Shown: in pieces, positions 51,536 to 59,342 of the stretch
Layout of the letters: each line of letters opens with the position of its first letter
Numbering within the stretch: the stretch's first letter is position 1
From: Paenibacillus marchantiae
Lineage (GTDB): Bacteria; Bacillota; Bacilli; Paenibacillales; Paenibacillaceae
Direction of reading: 5' to 3'
NCBI RefSeq assembly: GCF_028771845.1
Contig: NZ_CP118270.1
Location: forward strand, 5,704,001 to 5,768,000
DNA: 64,000 bases
Made by a program: the position numbers and the translations under genes
The notes under the pieces: model-generated
What the model saw: only the letters and a program-made list of their open reading frames with translations
Databases searched by the model: none
Told to the model about the DNA's origin: nothing

Positions 51536-51583
51536 TGGTTATATCACTCCAAACTTTGCTTTTAAACTATCTCACTACACGAA

Positions 51584-52570
51584 TTAATACTCGGCGAGCG
51601 TACGCATCGCTTCCTTGGCTTTATCCTTGCTCAGCATATAGAATTTCTCCAATGTTGGGCTAATCGGCATTGCCGGTACATCCGGTCCGCAGAGACGCTG
51701 AATCGGCGCGTCTAGTTCGAACAGACATTCTTCACTGATGATAGCCGCAACTTCCGCTCCTACACCACCGGTTTTATTATCTTCATGCACAATCAGCACT
51801 TTGCCTGTCAGACGAGCGGATGCAATGATGGCTTCGCGATCAAGTGGCTGCAATGTACGCAAATCCAGTACATGGGCAGTAATGCCTTCTTCACGCTCCA
51901 GCTCCTCAGCAGCCTGCATGACAAAATGAAGTGGCTGGCTATAACCGATAACCGTAATATCTGCTCCTTCGCGAAGCACGTTGGCTTTACCGATTGGAAC
52001 GATGTAATCATCCTCTGGCACATCTTCCTTAATCAGCTTGTAGCATTTTTTGTTTTCAAAAAAGAGAACCGGGTCCGGGTCGCGAATAGCTGCTTTGAGC
52101 AGTCCCTTCGCATCGTATGCCGAGTAAGGAGCTATAATTTTCAGACCTGGTGTGCCAAAAAAGATCGATTCCGGACATTGGGAGTGATACAGCCCACCAA
52201 AAATACCGCCGCCAATCGGCGCACGAATAACAATCGGGCAACTCCAGTCATTGTTGGAGCGATAGCGAATTTTGGCCGCTTCACTAATAATCTGATTTGT
52301 TGCAGGCAACATAAAATCCGAATATTGCATCTCGGCAATAGGTTTCATACCGTACATCGCAGCGCCAATAGCTACACCTGCAATGGCTGATTCGGACAAT
52401 GGTGTGTCCATGACACGCATTTCGCCGAACTGATCCTGCAATCCTTTGGTTGTAGTGAACACACCGCCTTTAACCCCGACATCTTCACCAAGGATAAAGA
52501 CATTTTCATCCCGCTCCATCTCTTCTTTCATCGCGAGACGGATTGCATCAATATATTCCATAACCGCCAT
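51584..52570 (-). CDS. bkdAB: 2-oxoacid dehydrogenase E1 beta subunit
   Basis: A 328-residue transketolase-like subunit with MEYIDAIRLAMKEEMERDENVFILGEDVG at the N-terminus, TPLSESAIAGVAIGAAMYG, IVIRAPIGGGIFGGLYHSQ and the C-terminal LIVHEDNKTGGVGAEVAA. It forms the heterotetrameric E1 with the alpha subunit. Its ATG is separated from the alpha stop by only two bases. The product decarboxylates branched-chain 2-oxoacids and passes acyl groups to E2, a source of precursors for iso- and anteiso-fatty acids. Confidence 0.9.
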   Translation of the reverse strand: MAVMEYIDAIRLAMKEEMERDENVFILGEDVGVKGGVFTTTKGLQDQFGEMRVMDTPLSESAIAGVAIGAAMYGMKPIAEMQYSDFMLPATNQIISEAAKIRYRSNNDWSCPIVIRAPIGGGIFGGLYHSQCPESIFFGTPGLKIIAPYSAYDAKGLLKAAIRDPDPVLFFENKKCYKLIKEDVPEDDYIVPIGKANVLREGADITVIGYSQPLHFVMQAAEELEREEGITAHVLDLRTLQPLDREAIIASARLTGKVLIVHEDNKTGGVGAEVAAIISEECLFELDAPIQRLCGPDVPAMPISPTLEKFYMLSKDKAKEAMRTLAEY

Positions 52571-52572
52571 AC

Positions 52573-53601
52573 TTACCGTCCCCCTTCTTCGCTGTCCGCA
52601 TAAACGTGCGTCAGAGTGTCCTCAGGTTTCGGATATGGCGCGTTGTCTGCGTATTCAGTCGCTTCTTTCATTTCCAGCGCAAGCTGGGAAGCCAGATCCG
52701 CATCCCGGGCTTCATCCCAGATGCCGCAATCGATCAGATAGTTCTTCATGCGAAGCACGCCGTCCTTCTTCCAGTTCTCTTCAACCTCTTCCTTGGTCCG
52801 GTATGCCAGATCATTGTCGGAAGTGGAGTGTGGAGACAACCGATACATCATCGCTTCAATAAGTGTAGGTCCTTCACCAGCGATTGCGCGGCGACGAGCT
52901 TCTTTGACTGCACCGTATACTTCCAGCGCATCGTTTCCATCTACACGAAGTCCGGGGAACCCGTACCCAAGTGCACGATCTGATATTTTACCACTCAGCT
53001 GCTTGTGAATTGGCACCGAGATGGCATACTGATTGTTCTCACACATAATAATCACAGGAAGTTTATGAACACCTGCGAAATTGGCACCTTCGTGGAAATC
53101 TCCCTGGTTGCTTGACCCTTCACCAAAAGTTACAAAAGAAACGAATTCTTGCTTCTTCATTTTGGCAGCCAGTGCAAACCCTACAGCGTGCGGAACCTGT
53201 GTCGTAACCGGACTGGAGCCCGTTACAATGCGCAGCTTTTTGTGACCGAAGTGACCCGGCATTTGCCGTCCTCCACTATTCGGATCTTCCGCCTTCGCAA
53301 AAGCAGACAGCATCAGCTCACGTGGAGTCATGCCAACTGCCAGTACAAAGCCATAATCGCGGTAATACGGTAAATAATAATCGTGATCCCGGTCCAGACC
53401 GAATGCAGCGCCTACTTGCGCAGCTTCCTGTCCTACACCGGATACGTGAAAGTTAATTTTGCCGGCCCGCTGTAAGAGCAAGCAACGCTCGTCAAACTTG
53501 CGTGCGAGCAGCATGTATTTGTACATATCCAATACTTCACCATCGCTAAGTCCCAGCTGTTCATGCCGATGGACCGCGTCTGCAGTACCTTTTGAACTCA
53601 T
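52573..53601 (-). CDS. bkdAA: 2-oxoacid dehydrogenase E1 alpha subunit
   Basis: A 342-residue thiamine diphosphate subunit. The cofactor motif runs from FGEGSSNQGDFHEGANFAG to CENNQYA (GEG in place of the usual GDG). Other motifs: FHVSGVGQEAAQVG, LPYYRDYGFVLAVGM, GGRQMPGHFGH and RLSPHSTSDN with the phosphorylation-loop-like histidine. ATG 53601 follows AAAGGAGGTACCTCAT. It lies 139 nt after lpdV with a short inverted repeat (near 53705) between, so some mRNA processing or attenuation is possible there. Confidence 0.9.
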   Translation of the reverse strand: MSSKGTADAVHRHEQLGLSDGEVLDMYKYMLLARKFDERCLLLQRAGKINFHVSGVGQEAAQVGAAFGLDRDHDYYLPYYRDYGFVLAVGMTPRELMLSAFAKAEDPNSGGRQMPGHFGHKKLRIVTGSSPVTTQVPHAVGFALAAKMKKQEFVSFVTFGEGSSNQGDFHEGANFAGVHKLPVIIMCENNQYAISVPIHKQLSGKISDRALGYGFPGLRVDGNDALEVYGAVKEARRRAIAGEGPTLIEAMMYRLSPHSTSDNDLAYRTKEEVEENWKKDGVLRMKNYLIDCGIWDEARDADLASQLALEMKEATEYADNAPYPKPEDTLTHVYADSEEGGR

Positions 53602-53740
53602 ATGAGGTACCTCCTTTTAATCAGAGCCTTTGCCCGTCTTACTACCCGATCTTATAACCTGGTACTAAGACTTGGCTTAACCTTATTATAATCCCATTTG
53701 CCCAAAAAAGGAAAGGACCTTTCTCATAAGCCTGTCCGGC

Positions 53741-55165
53741 TTACATTCCAATCGATTTTCCGTCAACTGCCAACATGGCTTCACCCATGATTTCTGATAA
53801 TGTTGGGTGAGGATGGATCGTCTGTCCCACTTCCCAAGGTGTCGCATCCAGCATCTGAGCCAAAGAGGCCTCTGCGATCAGTTCCGTCACATGGGTACCG
53901 ATCATATGTACTCCCAATATATCATTCGTCTTGGCATCCGCGATTACCTTCACGAATCCATCCCGACTTCCATGAACCAAAGATTTTCCAATCGCCTGGA
54001 ACGGAAACTTGCCTGTCTTCACTTCATAACCACGCTCTTTGGCCTCGCGCTCCGTAAATCCGATACTCGCTGCTTCCGGACGAGTATAGACACAGCGCGG
54101 GATTCGATGTGATTCGACGGCATGTACCGTTTCACCCGCCAGATGATTCACTGCCAAAATGCCTTCATGACTCGCTGCATGCGCCAGCTGCAATCCGCCG
54201 ATGACATCGCCGATTGCATAAATATGTCCCTCACCCGTTTGCAGATGTTGATTCACAGCAATAAATCCGCGTTCGAGTTTGATATCCGTATTTTCGAGTC
54301 CGATATTTTCGACATTGGCCTGACGACCAACCGACACCAGCATCTTGTCCGCTTTCAGAGTCTCTTGCTTCTCATCCCCCAGCTTGACATCAATCTGAAT
54401 ACCGTCTTCCTGTATGCTATATGTCTCTGTCAGAACGCTAGCGCCTGTTAGGAAGCGAACACCACGTTTCCCAAGCAATCTCTGCATTTCCTTGGCTACA
54501 TCTTCATCCTCTGCTGGCAATACATGAGCAGCGGCTTCAACAACTGTAATTTCAACGCCAAAATCATTCAGCATCGAGGCCCATTCGAGGCCAATCACCC
54601 CACCACCAACAATGATCAGGGATGCTGGTAATTCGTCCATTCGCAAAGCCTCATCACTGCTCATGATGTACCGGCCATCTGGCTCAAGACCTGGCAGCAC
54701 CCGTGGGCGAGATCCGGTAGCAATAATGAGGTTGGTTGGCACAACTGTATCCATCTCGCCATCTTCAAACTCGACAGCCACTGCACCGCTCTGAGGGGAG
54801 AAAATGGAAGGTCCGATCACGCGCCCTTTGGCGTGTACGACCTGAATTTTATTTTTTTTCATTAAATACTGCACACCTTGATGAAGCTGCTCCACAATTG
54901 CATCCTTGCGCGCCTGAACCTTCGGAAATACAAGTGTTGCTCCAGCTGTTTCAATCCCATACATTTCGCTTTCTTGTATCTCAGCGTACACTTCCGCACT
55001 TCGCAGCAATGCCTTGCTCGGAATACAGCCACGATGCAGACAAGTGCCCCCCAGCTTATCCTTCTCGATAATAACAACCTGTTTTCCTAACTGTGCGGCA
55101 CGGATGGCAGCAACGTACCCTCCCGTTCCTCCTCCAAGAATGGCAACATCACATGTAATTGGCAT
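53741..55165 (-). CDS. lpdV: Dihydrolipoamide dehydrogenase (E3)
   Basis: A 474-residue flavoprotein that reoxidises E2-bound dihydrolipoamide. FAD motif GGGTGGYVAAIRAAQLG (about 11-27), redox disulphide Cys42-Cys47 (GGTCLHRGCIPSK), NAD motif IIVGGGVIGLEWASML, second FAD motif YAIGDVIGGLQLAHAASHEG and the His-Glu base HPHPTLSE near the end. ATG 55165 follows GAGGAGAACATTTAAG. First gene of the operon. The usual B. subtilis partners ptb, bcd and buk are not adjacent. Confidence 0.95.
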   Translation of the reverse strand: MPITCDVAILGGGTGGYVAAIRAAQLGKQVVIIEKDKLGGTCLHRGCIPSKALLRSAEVYAEIQESEMYGIETAGATLVFPKVQARKDAIVEQLHQGVQYLMKKNKIQVVHAKGRVIGPSIFSPQSGAVAVEFEDGEMDTVVPTNLIIATGSRPRVLPGLEPDGRYIMSSDEALRMDELPASLIIVGGGVIGLEWASMLNDFGVEITVVEAAAHVLPAEDEDVAKEMQRLLGKRGVRFLTGASVLTETYSIQEDGIQIDVKLGDEKQETLKADKMLVSVGRQANVENIGLENTDIKLERGFIAVNQHLQTGEGHIYAIGDVIGGLQLAHAASHEGILAVNHLAGETVHAVESHRIPRCVYTRPEAASIGFTEREAKERGYEVKTGKFPFQAIGKSLVHGSRDGFVKVIADAKTNDILGVHMIGTHVTELIAEASLAQMLDATPWEVGQTIHPHPTLSEIMGEAMLAVDGKSIGM

Positions 55166-55415
55166 CTTAAATGTTCTCCTCTATCCATATAATTTCAATA
55201 CAATTTCAATATATTTGTAAGATGATGATTCGAATGATTCTCTTTTTCATAGACGTTATCTATATTCCATTGTACTCCCCTTGAGCAGTCAACTCAAAAT
55301 TTGACCCTGAAACGCATGGACAGCTTCTGAAAACCAAGCTATGATGGAATCAGGTATGACCTGTAAGCGCAACCTTTATTTTACGTCAACCTCAGGCAGA
55401 AGGAGTTTAATGGTG

Positions 55416-55733
55416 ATGAATACTAGACTGGTCTTTGCACGATTTGTGGCGATTATTGTTCTGGTCATTCCCGGGTTAATGGCAATGAAAGGTTTTCTAA
55501 TGATGAAGGACGCCCTTTTCCTGTATTATGCCGAGCATGGGAACGAGCAGATCTCACCAGGATTTCAATGGCTCTCCTTTGGTGGAGGACTTGTCCTGTT
55601 CGCCGCAGGCATGAGTTTTCTGGGAGGTTGGATTCTGTTCCGTGACCGCAAGCGTAATTATGTAGGACCCCGTTTTCGTTCAAAAAGCGCACCCTCAGCC
55701 GACAAAGCAGAGACGCCCGGTACGACTTCCTGA
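55416..55733 (+). CDS. DUF2627 membrane protein
   Basis: A 105-residue protein with two membrane helices: FARFVAIIVLVIPGLMAMKGFLMM and LSFGGGLVLFAAGMSFLGGWILF, then a basic tail. The N-terminus and helix pattern match DUF2627, a small Bacillales family found next to the bkd genes (yqzF in B. subtilis by my memory). Start could be ATG 55410, GTG 55413 or ATG 55416, all after AAGGAGTTTA; I chose 55416 by family N-terminus. It is divergent from lpdV by 250 nt. Function unknown. Confidence 0.75.
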   Translation: MNTRLVFARFVAIIVLVIPGLMAMKGFLMMKDALFLYYAEHGNEQISPGFQWLSFGGGLVLFAAGMSFLGGWILFRDRKRNYVGPRFRSKSAPSADKAETPGTTS

Positions 55734-55746
55734 GTCCGGGCTTTTT
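55724..55746 (+). terminator. Terminator after the DUF2627 gene
   Basis: GCCCGG and CCGGGC... arms (55725-55730 and 55736-55741) flank a short loop, followed by TTTTTG. The 5' arm lies inside the last codons of the gene. Confidence 0.6.
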
Positions 55747-55919
55747 GTCATTTTTTCTGGCTCCGCAACATTTCAACATCCCAACCTTACATCTGCCTTT
55801 ATATGCGTTACTTGTTCAGGTATAATGCTTATTTATTCAAACAGGTATTTTGCATAAATTCAATGTTAGCATCTTGAATATGCACAATGCCCACTCTTCT
55901 ATAGACAGGATGGTTCAAG

Positions 55920-56267
55920 ATGGTCTCGTTTATCATTACGCTAAAAAGATTGCTTAAAGGCATTTTCCATGCCTTCAAGGACCAGAAGTTCCTGGCTCTG
56001 TTTGTATTAACTGCGGCGACACTTCTCTCGGGCACGTTATTCTATACTCGCGTTGAAGGTCTGCACTGGATTGATGCCCTCTATTTCTGCGCAGTAACTC
56101 TAACGACGGTGGGGCATCCGGATTTTGTACCATCGACCGGATTCGGCAAGGCTTTTACAGTCATCTATATGTTCGCAGGTATCGGCCTCACCTTCGCCAT
56201 GATTGCCAGAATTACAGCAGGTATTCTATTTCCCCGCAAATTGCAGACAGAAGAGAACCCGGAGTAG
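55920..56267 (+). CDS. Two-TM potassium-channel-like protein with altered filter
   Basis: A 115-residue protein with two membrane helices (about 25-42 and 77-98) around a pore helix and filter loop: ALYFCAVTLTTVGHPDFVPST. The layout TM-pore-TM is that of KcsA-type channels, but the canonical TVGYGD is TVGHPD here (residues 63-68). The cytoplasmic N-terminus is amphipathic (FIITLKRLLKGIFHAFKD), and the C-terminus is short with no RCK domain. It may act as a tetrameric channel with altered selectivity. ATG 55920 follows CAGGATGGTTCAAG, a weak site. Confidence 0.75.
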   Translation: MVSFIITLKRLLKGIFHAFKDQKFLALFVLTAATLLSGTLFYTRVEGLHWIDALYFCAVTLTTVGHPDFVPSTGFGKAFTVIYMFAGIGLTFAMIARITAGILFPRKLQTEENPE

Positions 56268-56275
56268 TCTCCGGG

Positions 56276-56488
56276 TTATTCGTATAATGCATCCCGCAGC
56301 TTGGTAGACATACGCGACTCTTTGGAAGAGGACTTCAGAATCGTTCTGCGCAACGTCAGATTACTGGCTTGCAGCCGCTCCGCTTCAGCGAACAAGTCTG
56401 CAAACAACGCCTGCGCAGCTTCGTCAAGGACTGACTGTCCTTTCAAATGTTCATATCGCTCTTGTAATTCGGATAATGCTTCACTCAT
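56276..56488 (-). CDS. Hypothetical helical protein, 70 aa
   Basis: From ATG 56488 (GAGGTGTTAACG) a soluble, all-helical peptide: MSEALSELQERYEHLKGQ, then AAQALFADLFAEAERLQASNLTLRRTILK and a basic tail with STKLRDALYE. The heptad-like spacing suggests a coiled coil. No family recognised. It converges with the channel gene (8 nt apart) and is divergent from tdk, with which it shares a promoter region of about 180 nt. Confidence 0.6.
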   Translation of the reverse strand: MSEALSELQERYEHLKGQSVLDEAAQALFADLFAEAERLQASNLTLRRTILKSSSKESRMSTKLRDALYE

Positions 56489-56672
56489 CGTTAACACCTC
56501 TTTTCAATCGCTCCTGGCTTATGTATTACACTGCCGTAACCAACAGCTTAACAATCCATATAGTAACACAAAGCTGCTCAGATTAGTTCTGGCTCTTACT
56601 AAAGATTTTGTGGTACTCTGTAATGGTCGCTTTTTTTTGTTGAATCCCGTATGTGAGAGGAGTAGCAGAACT

Positions 56673-57266
56673 GTGCAAACAGGACGAATTACCGTAATTA
56701 CAGGACCTATGTTTAGTGAAAAATCCGGTGAACTCATTCGCCGTTGTCAGAAATTAATTCAATTTGGCCGTAAAAAGGTCGTTGCTTACAAACCTGCCGA
56801 AGATGATCGGTTTGCCCAAGACGAGATTGTTAGCCGAATCGGCTATCGTCTGCCTGCCCATTCCATTCCCCGGCAATTGACCCCGGAATCCGTAGAGATG
56901 ATCCTGACTCAGACCAAAGATGCTGATGTTGTTGCATTTGATGAAGTACAATTCTTCAGCAGTGCCATCATGGAACTGGTCTCCGAGCTAGCCTACTGTG
57001 GCAAACACGTCATTGTGGATGGACTGAATATGGATTACCGTGGCAAGGAATTTGGATATGTAGGCGGTTTGCTCGCTATGGCGGATGATATTGAGAAACT
57101 GTCGGCATTCTGTGCCGTATGCGGAAGCCCGGATGCGGCTTTCACCCAGCGTATCGTTAATGGAGAGCCTGTAACGCTTGGTCCTGTCGTCATGATTGGC
57201 GATTCAGAAGCTTACGAGCCGCGCTGTCGCTGCTGCTTCATTCCTCCTCACAAAGTTGAATGCTGA
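56673..57266 (+). CDS. tdk: Thymidine kinase, type II, with altered P-loop
   Basis: From GTG 56673 (AGGAG ten bases upstream) a 197-residue enzyme of thymidine salvage. The nucleotide-binding strands, VVAFDEVQFFSSAIMELV (Walker B and catalytic Glu), DGLNMDYRGKEFG (lasso start) and a four-cysteine zinc site (CAVCGSPD and CRCC) are all present. The P-loop reads GPMFSEKSGELIRR instead of the usual GPMFSGKS/T-E-ELIRR, with Glu16 where an invariant glycine is expected. A longer open frame from 56301 overlaps the opposite-strand gene and is rejected. Followed by a strong terminator. Confidence 0.9.
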   Translation: MQTGRITVITGPMFSEKSGELIRRCQKLIQFGRKKVVAYKPAEDDRFAQDEIVSRIGYRLPAHSIPRQLTPESVEMILTQTKDADVVAFDEVQFFSSAIMELVSELAYCGKHVIVDGLNMDYRGKEFGYVGGLLAMADDIEKLSAFCAVCGSPDAAFTQRIVNGEPVTLGPVVMIGDSEAYEPRCRCCFIPPHKVEC

Positions 57267-57342
57267 GCTGAATCAGCTTTTCCATGATTAATCTATAGGT
57301 TCTGATCGGCGGTATCTACTGCTACAGGTTTCCTGAGATTTC

Positions 57343-57368
57343 AAAAAAAGCCCCCGAGGGCTTTTTTT
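57343..57368 (+). terminator. Terminator after tdk
   Basis: AAAAAAAGCCC and GGGCTTTTTTT flank a CCGA loop in a perfect stem. Confidence 0.9.
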
Positions 57369-57440
57369 ATTATAACTCCTTTTTACCAGCATACCCTTAA
57401 TATACCTCTGCTTAACTCGGTCATTTGCTCTTTCTTTGCA

Positions 57441-57472
57441 CACAAAAAAGCACCGCCTCACAGCGATGCTTC
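57441..57472 (-). terminator. Terminator after the 158-aa zinc-ribbon gene
   Basis: AAGCATCGC and GCGGTGCTT pair on the minus strand (one wobble), followed by TTTTTGTG; 18 nt past the stop. Confidence 0.8.
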
Positions 57473-57489
57473 CCATTCGTCATCTCCCG

Positions 57490-57966
57490 CTAGTCCCGGG
57501 AAACAAAATATTTGTTGGTCATGTAGTAAGCGTCGCCACGCGACGTTTCTACCATTCCTTTTTTTGCATCCAAAAATACAATCTCTTTGCACTTGGTGCA
57601 GTACCATTTGGTGCGCTTATATGGAGACTCCGTAACATATGCCGTGCCACATTTACAATCAATCTTCATTAATAACTCGGTTGATTTATATGCGCTGGAC
57701 AAACGTTCCATGTTATCCTGCTGCTGTGTAGGCATAATTGTCTGCTGATAATCCGATAAATGATTCTGAACTTTAAAATCTGCTACCAATCCTGCATTCA
57801 ATCCAAAAAACTCCTTGCCGATTTCGGTCACGAAGCGCTTCTCATTTCTGTAGCAATCCAGCCACTCAATAATCTGCTTATTTGACAGTGGAACCGTACC
57901 CTTGATACCGCTGTTTAAGGTGTAGGTCATGATGTATAAAGTATCGTCTTGTCTACCTGAGTACAT
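57490..57966 (-). CDS. Hypothetical zinc-ribbon protein, 158 aa
   Basis: ATG 57966 follows AAGGAGGATTCTA. The first 95 residues are mixed helical (KGTVPLSNKQIIEWLDCYRNEK, VTEIGKEFFGLNAGLV), then a zinc ribbon with CKCGTAYV and YCTKCKEIVFLDAKKGMV. The ribbon reads like those that recognise nucleic acid or act structurally. No family recognised. The next gene upstream (58057-58272) is another small CxxC protein, so the pair may act together. Confidence 0.65.
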   Translation of the reverse strand: MYSGRQDDTLYIMTYTLNSGIKGTVPLSNKQIIEWLDCYRNEKRFVTEIGKEFFGLNAGLVADFKVQNHLSDYQQTIMPTQQQDNMERLSSAYKSTELLMKIDCKCGTAYVTESPYKRTKWYCTKCKEIVFLDAKKGMVETSRGDAYYMTNKYFVSRD

Positions 57967-58056
57967 TAGAATCCTCCTTCGAATACATTTGCTAATGTAC
58001 TACAAAAACGCTCATAAATCAAAGCAATGTTATTTCCTGAGCGTATCTCTTCCTTA

Positions 58057-58272
58057 TTAAATGGGTAACATTCCTCGATGTTCCGCCACTGATTTACAAG
58101 AACTGCATACACCTGCAACATTTCCCTGGGAAGTCGCATAATACACGATGGACTTCACTTTTTTACTACAGATGGAACAATATTGCCTCCTTTCCTTCCT
58201 GGGAGTGTAATCGGATAGGTTTACTACGTTTGAGTTTGATTTGAACCTGCGCACAAAGTTCAGCCATTTCAT
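58057..58272 (-). CDS. Hypothetical small zinc-ribbon protein, 71 aa
   Basis: A basic N-terminus (MKWLNFVRRFKSNSNVV, then YTPRKERRQY) is followed by a four-cysteine ribbon: CSICSKKVKSIVYYATSQG and VCSSCKSVAEHRG. ATG 58272 follows GAGAGAGAAAGAG. Soluble, possibly nucleic-acid binding. No recognised family. About 90 nt upstream of the 158-residue zinc-ribbon gene, with which it may be co-transcribed. The stretch 58273-58437 upstream holds nothing that I can support. Confidence 0.55.
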   Translation of the reverse strand: MKWLNFVRRFKSNSNVVNLSDYTPRKERRQYCSICSKKVKSIVYYATSQGNVAGVCSSCKSVAEHRGMLPI

Positions 58273-58437
58273 CTCTTTCTCTCTCTTCCTTGTTTGCCTT
58301 CTAAGGGGTGAATTGCTTATGCTTGGGCAAAAATTGATCCTGCATTGGTTATGTATACGATTCCAAGTTGTGCATGCCTATCTCATAATCTATTCGACGT
58401 TTTGAGCCTTTTTCCTGTTTTTGATCTCTACGCATAC

Positions 58438-58497
58438 AAAAAAAACCGACAGAACCTGCCCCATCCTCTTGTATGAGAAAGAAACTTCCGTCGGTTA
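58438..58497 (-). terminator. Terminator after the YiiX-like gene
   Basis: On the minus strand AACCGACGGAAG pairs with TTCTGTCGGTTTT around a 30-base loop, followed by TTT; just past the stop at 58505. Confidence 0.75.
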
Positions 58498-58504
58498 ACT
58501 TGCC

Positions 58505-59149
58505 TTATTTATAAAACGTTCCAAGAACCTCAAGCGCGGATGAGCGCTCAATTCGAAACGGATAGATATATCCCTGATTCAGCTTCACAAACTTGCGACT
58601 CCACAGATCAAGTCCAGTTGTAAATTGGTACGCCTGATATATAAATTTGGAACAATAGTTTCGTTCAATGCTGCGCAGATTCGTCTGCAATCGATAGAAT
58701 TTTACCTGCTTGTAATGATCCTGTACCCACTGCGCTGCCTTCACACCAGCCTGATTCAGACGGGAACGAAATACAATGAAACGATCCCCTTCATAAAAGC
58801 GAGTGATGTACCAATCCAAGGAATCGGCAAACACGGGCCCATAAGGGTGTACGTGATACACTTTACCGTCGAGTCCAATAATCCCCATGTGCCCGGCGTA
58901 ATAAGTCGATTCCGAACTTGGCGTATATAAAATATCTCCTGGCTCCAGCTTCATTTGGCCCAAAGCGGTAATAGGCAAATCCTGATGCAGCCTTCTGGAC
59001 GCTGAACGTGCGCGCCGGCCTTCCACCAGTAGTCGATGCATTTTTCCAGCAACAGCGAGATAGACTTCCGACCATTTGATGCGTTTTTTCTCACGGCCTT
59101 TGAACCACCGATGAATGAATGTGGATATACGTTGAAATTTTTTTTCCAT
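58505..59149 (-). CDS. YiiX/YebB-like permuted papain-fold amidase
   Basis: A 214-residue protein from ATG 59149 (GGAGTGCACAAT). After a basic helical N-terminus (about 1-65), the domain shows LEPGDILYTPSSESTYYAGHMGIIGLDGKVYHVHPYG, with the catalytic His in GHMGI, and NYCSKFIYQAYQF with the catalytic Cys. That order (His before Cys) is the circularly permuted NlpC/P60 arrangement of the YiiX/YebB family, thought to act on cell-wall or lipid amide bonds. There is no signal peptide, so it may be cytoplasmic. Monocistronic. Confidence 0.78.
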   Translation of the reverse strand: MEKKFQRISTFIHRWFKGREKKRIKWSEVYLAVAGKMHRLLVEGRRARSASRRLHQDLPITALGQMKLEPGDILYTPSSESTYYAGHMGIIGLDGKVYHVHPYGPVFADSLDWYITRFYEGDRFIVFRSRLNQAGVKAAQWVQDHYKQVKFYRLQTNLRSIERNYCSKFIYQAYQFTTGLDLWSRKFVKLNQGYIYPFRIERSSALEVLGTFYK

Positions 59150-59297
59150 ATTGTGCACTCCACTCTAATCTGTTTGACGTTTCTTGCTGTTATTCCTAAC
59201 TTCTAAGGCTCATTATAGACAGTTGATGATGTATGTTCAATTCCGGTGCCTGTTCTATGTTGTGCAGTTCGTGGAGGTTCATACCGAAAATGGAAAC

Positions 59298-59333
59298 AAA
59301 AAAAAGCAGTTCTGGCATTAGCCAGAACTACTT
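59298..59333 (-). terminator. Terminator after the flavodoxin reductase gene
   Basis: AGTTCTGGC and GCCAGAACT form a perfect stem with loop TAAT on the minus strand, followed by GCTTTTTTTT. Confidence 0.9.
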
Positions 59334-59342
59334 CGTTTGATT

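Noticed and set aside
53600..53740. Short palindrome GAAAGGTCCTTTC between lpdV and bkdAA as a terminator
   Set aside because: The stem is too short with almost no loop, and the genes work as one complex. I mention it only as a possible processing or attenuation site.
55166..55340. A possible Sigma-54 promoter upstream of lpdV, as for the B. subtilis bkd operon
   Set aside because: I looked for TGGCAC-N5-TTGCA on the minus strand and found none; only A/T-rich sequence and an ATTGAAATT direct repeat are present.
56301..56672. A 124-codon N-terminal extension of thymidine kinase
   Set aside because: It covers the opposite-strand 70-residue gene and the promoter region, and has no similarity to Tdk. 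A GTG with a good ribosome-binding site at 56673 gives the normal family length.
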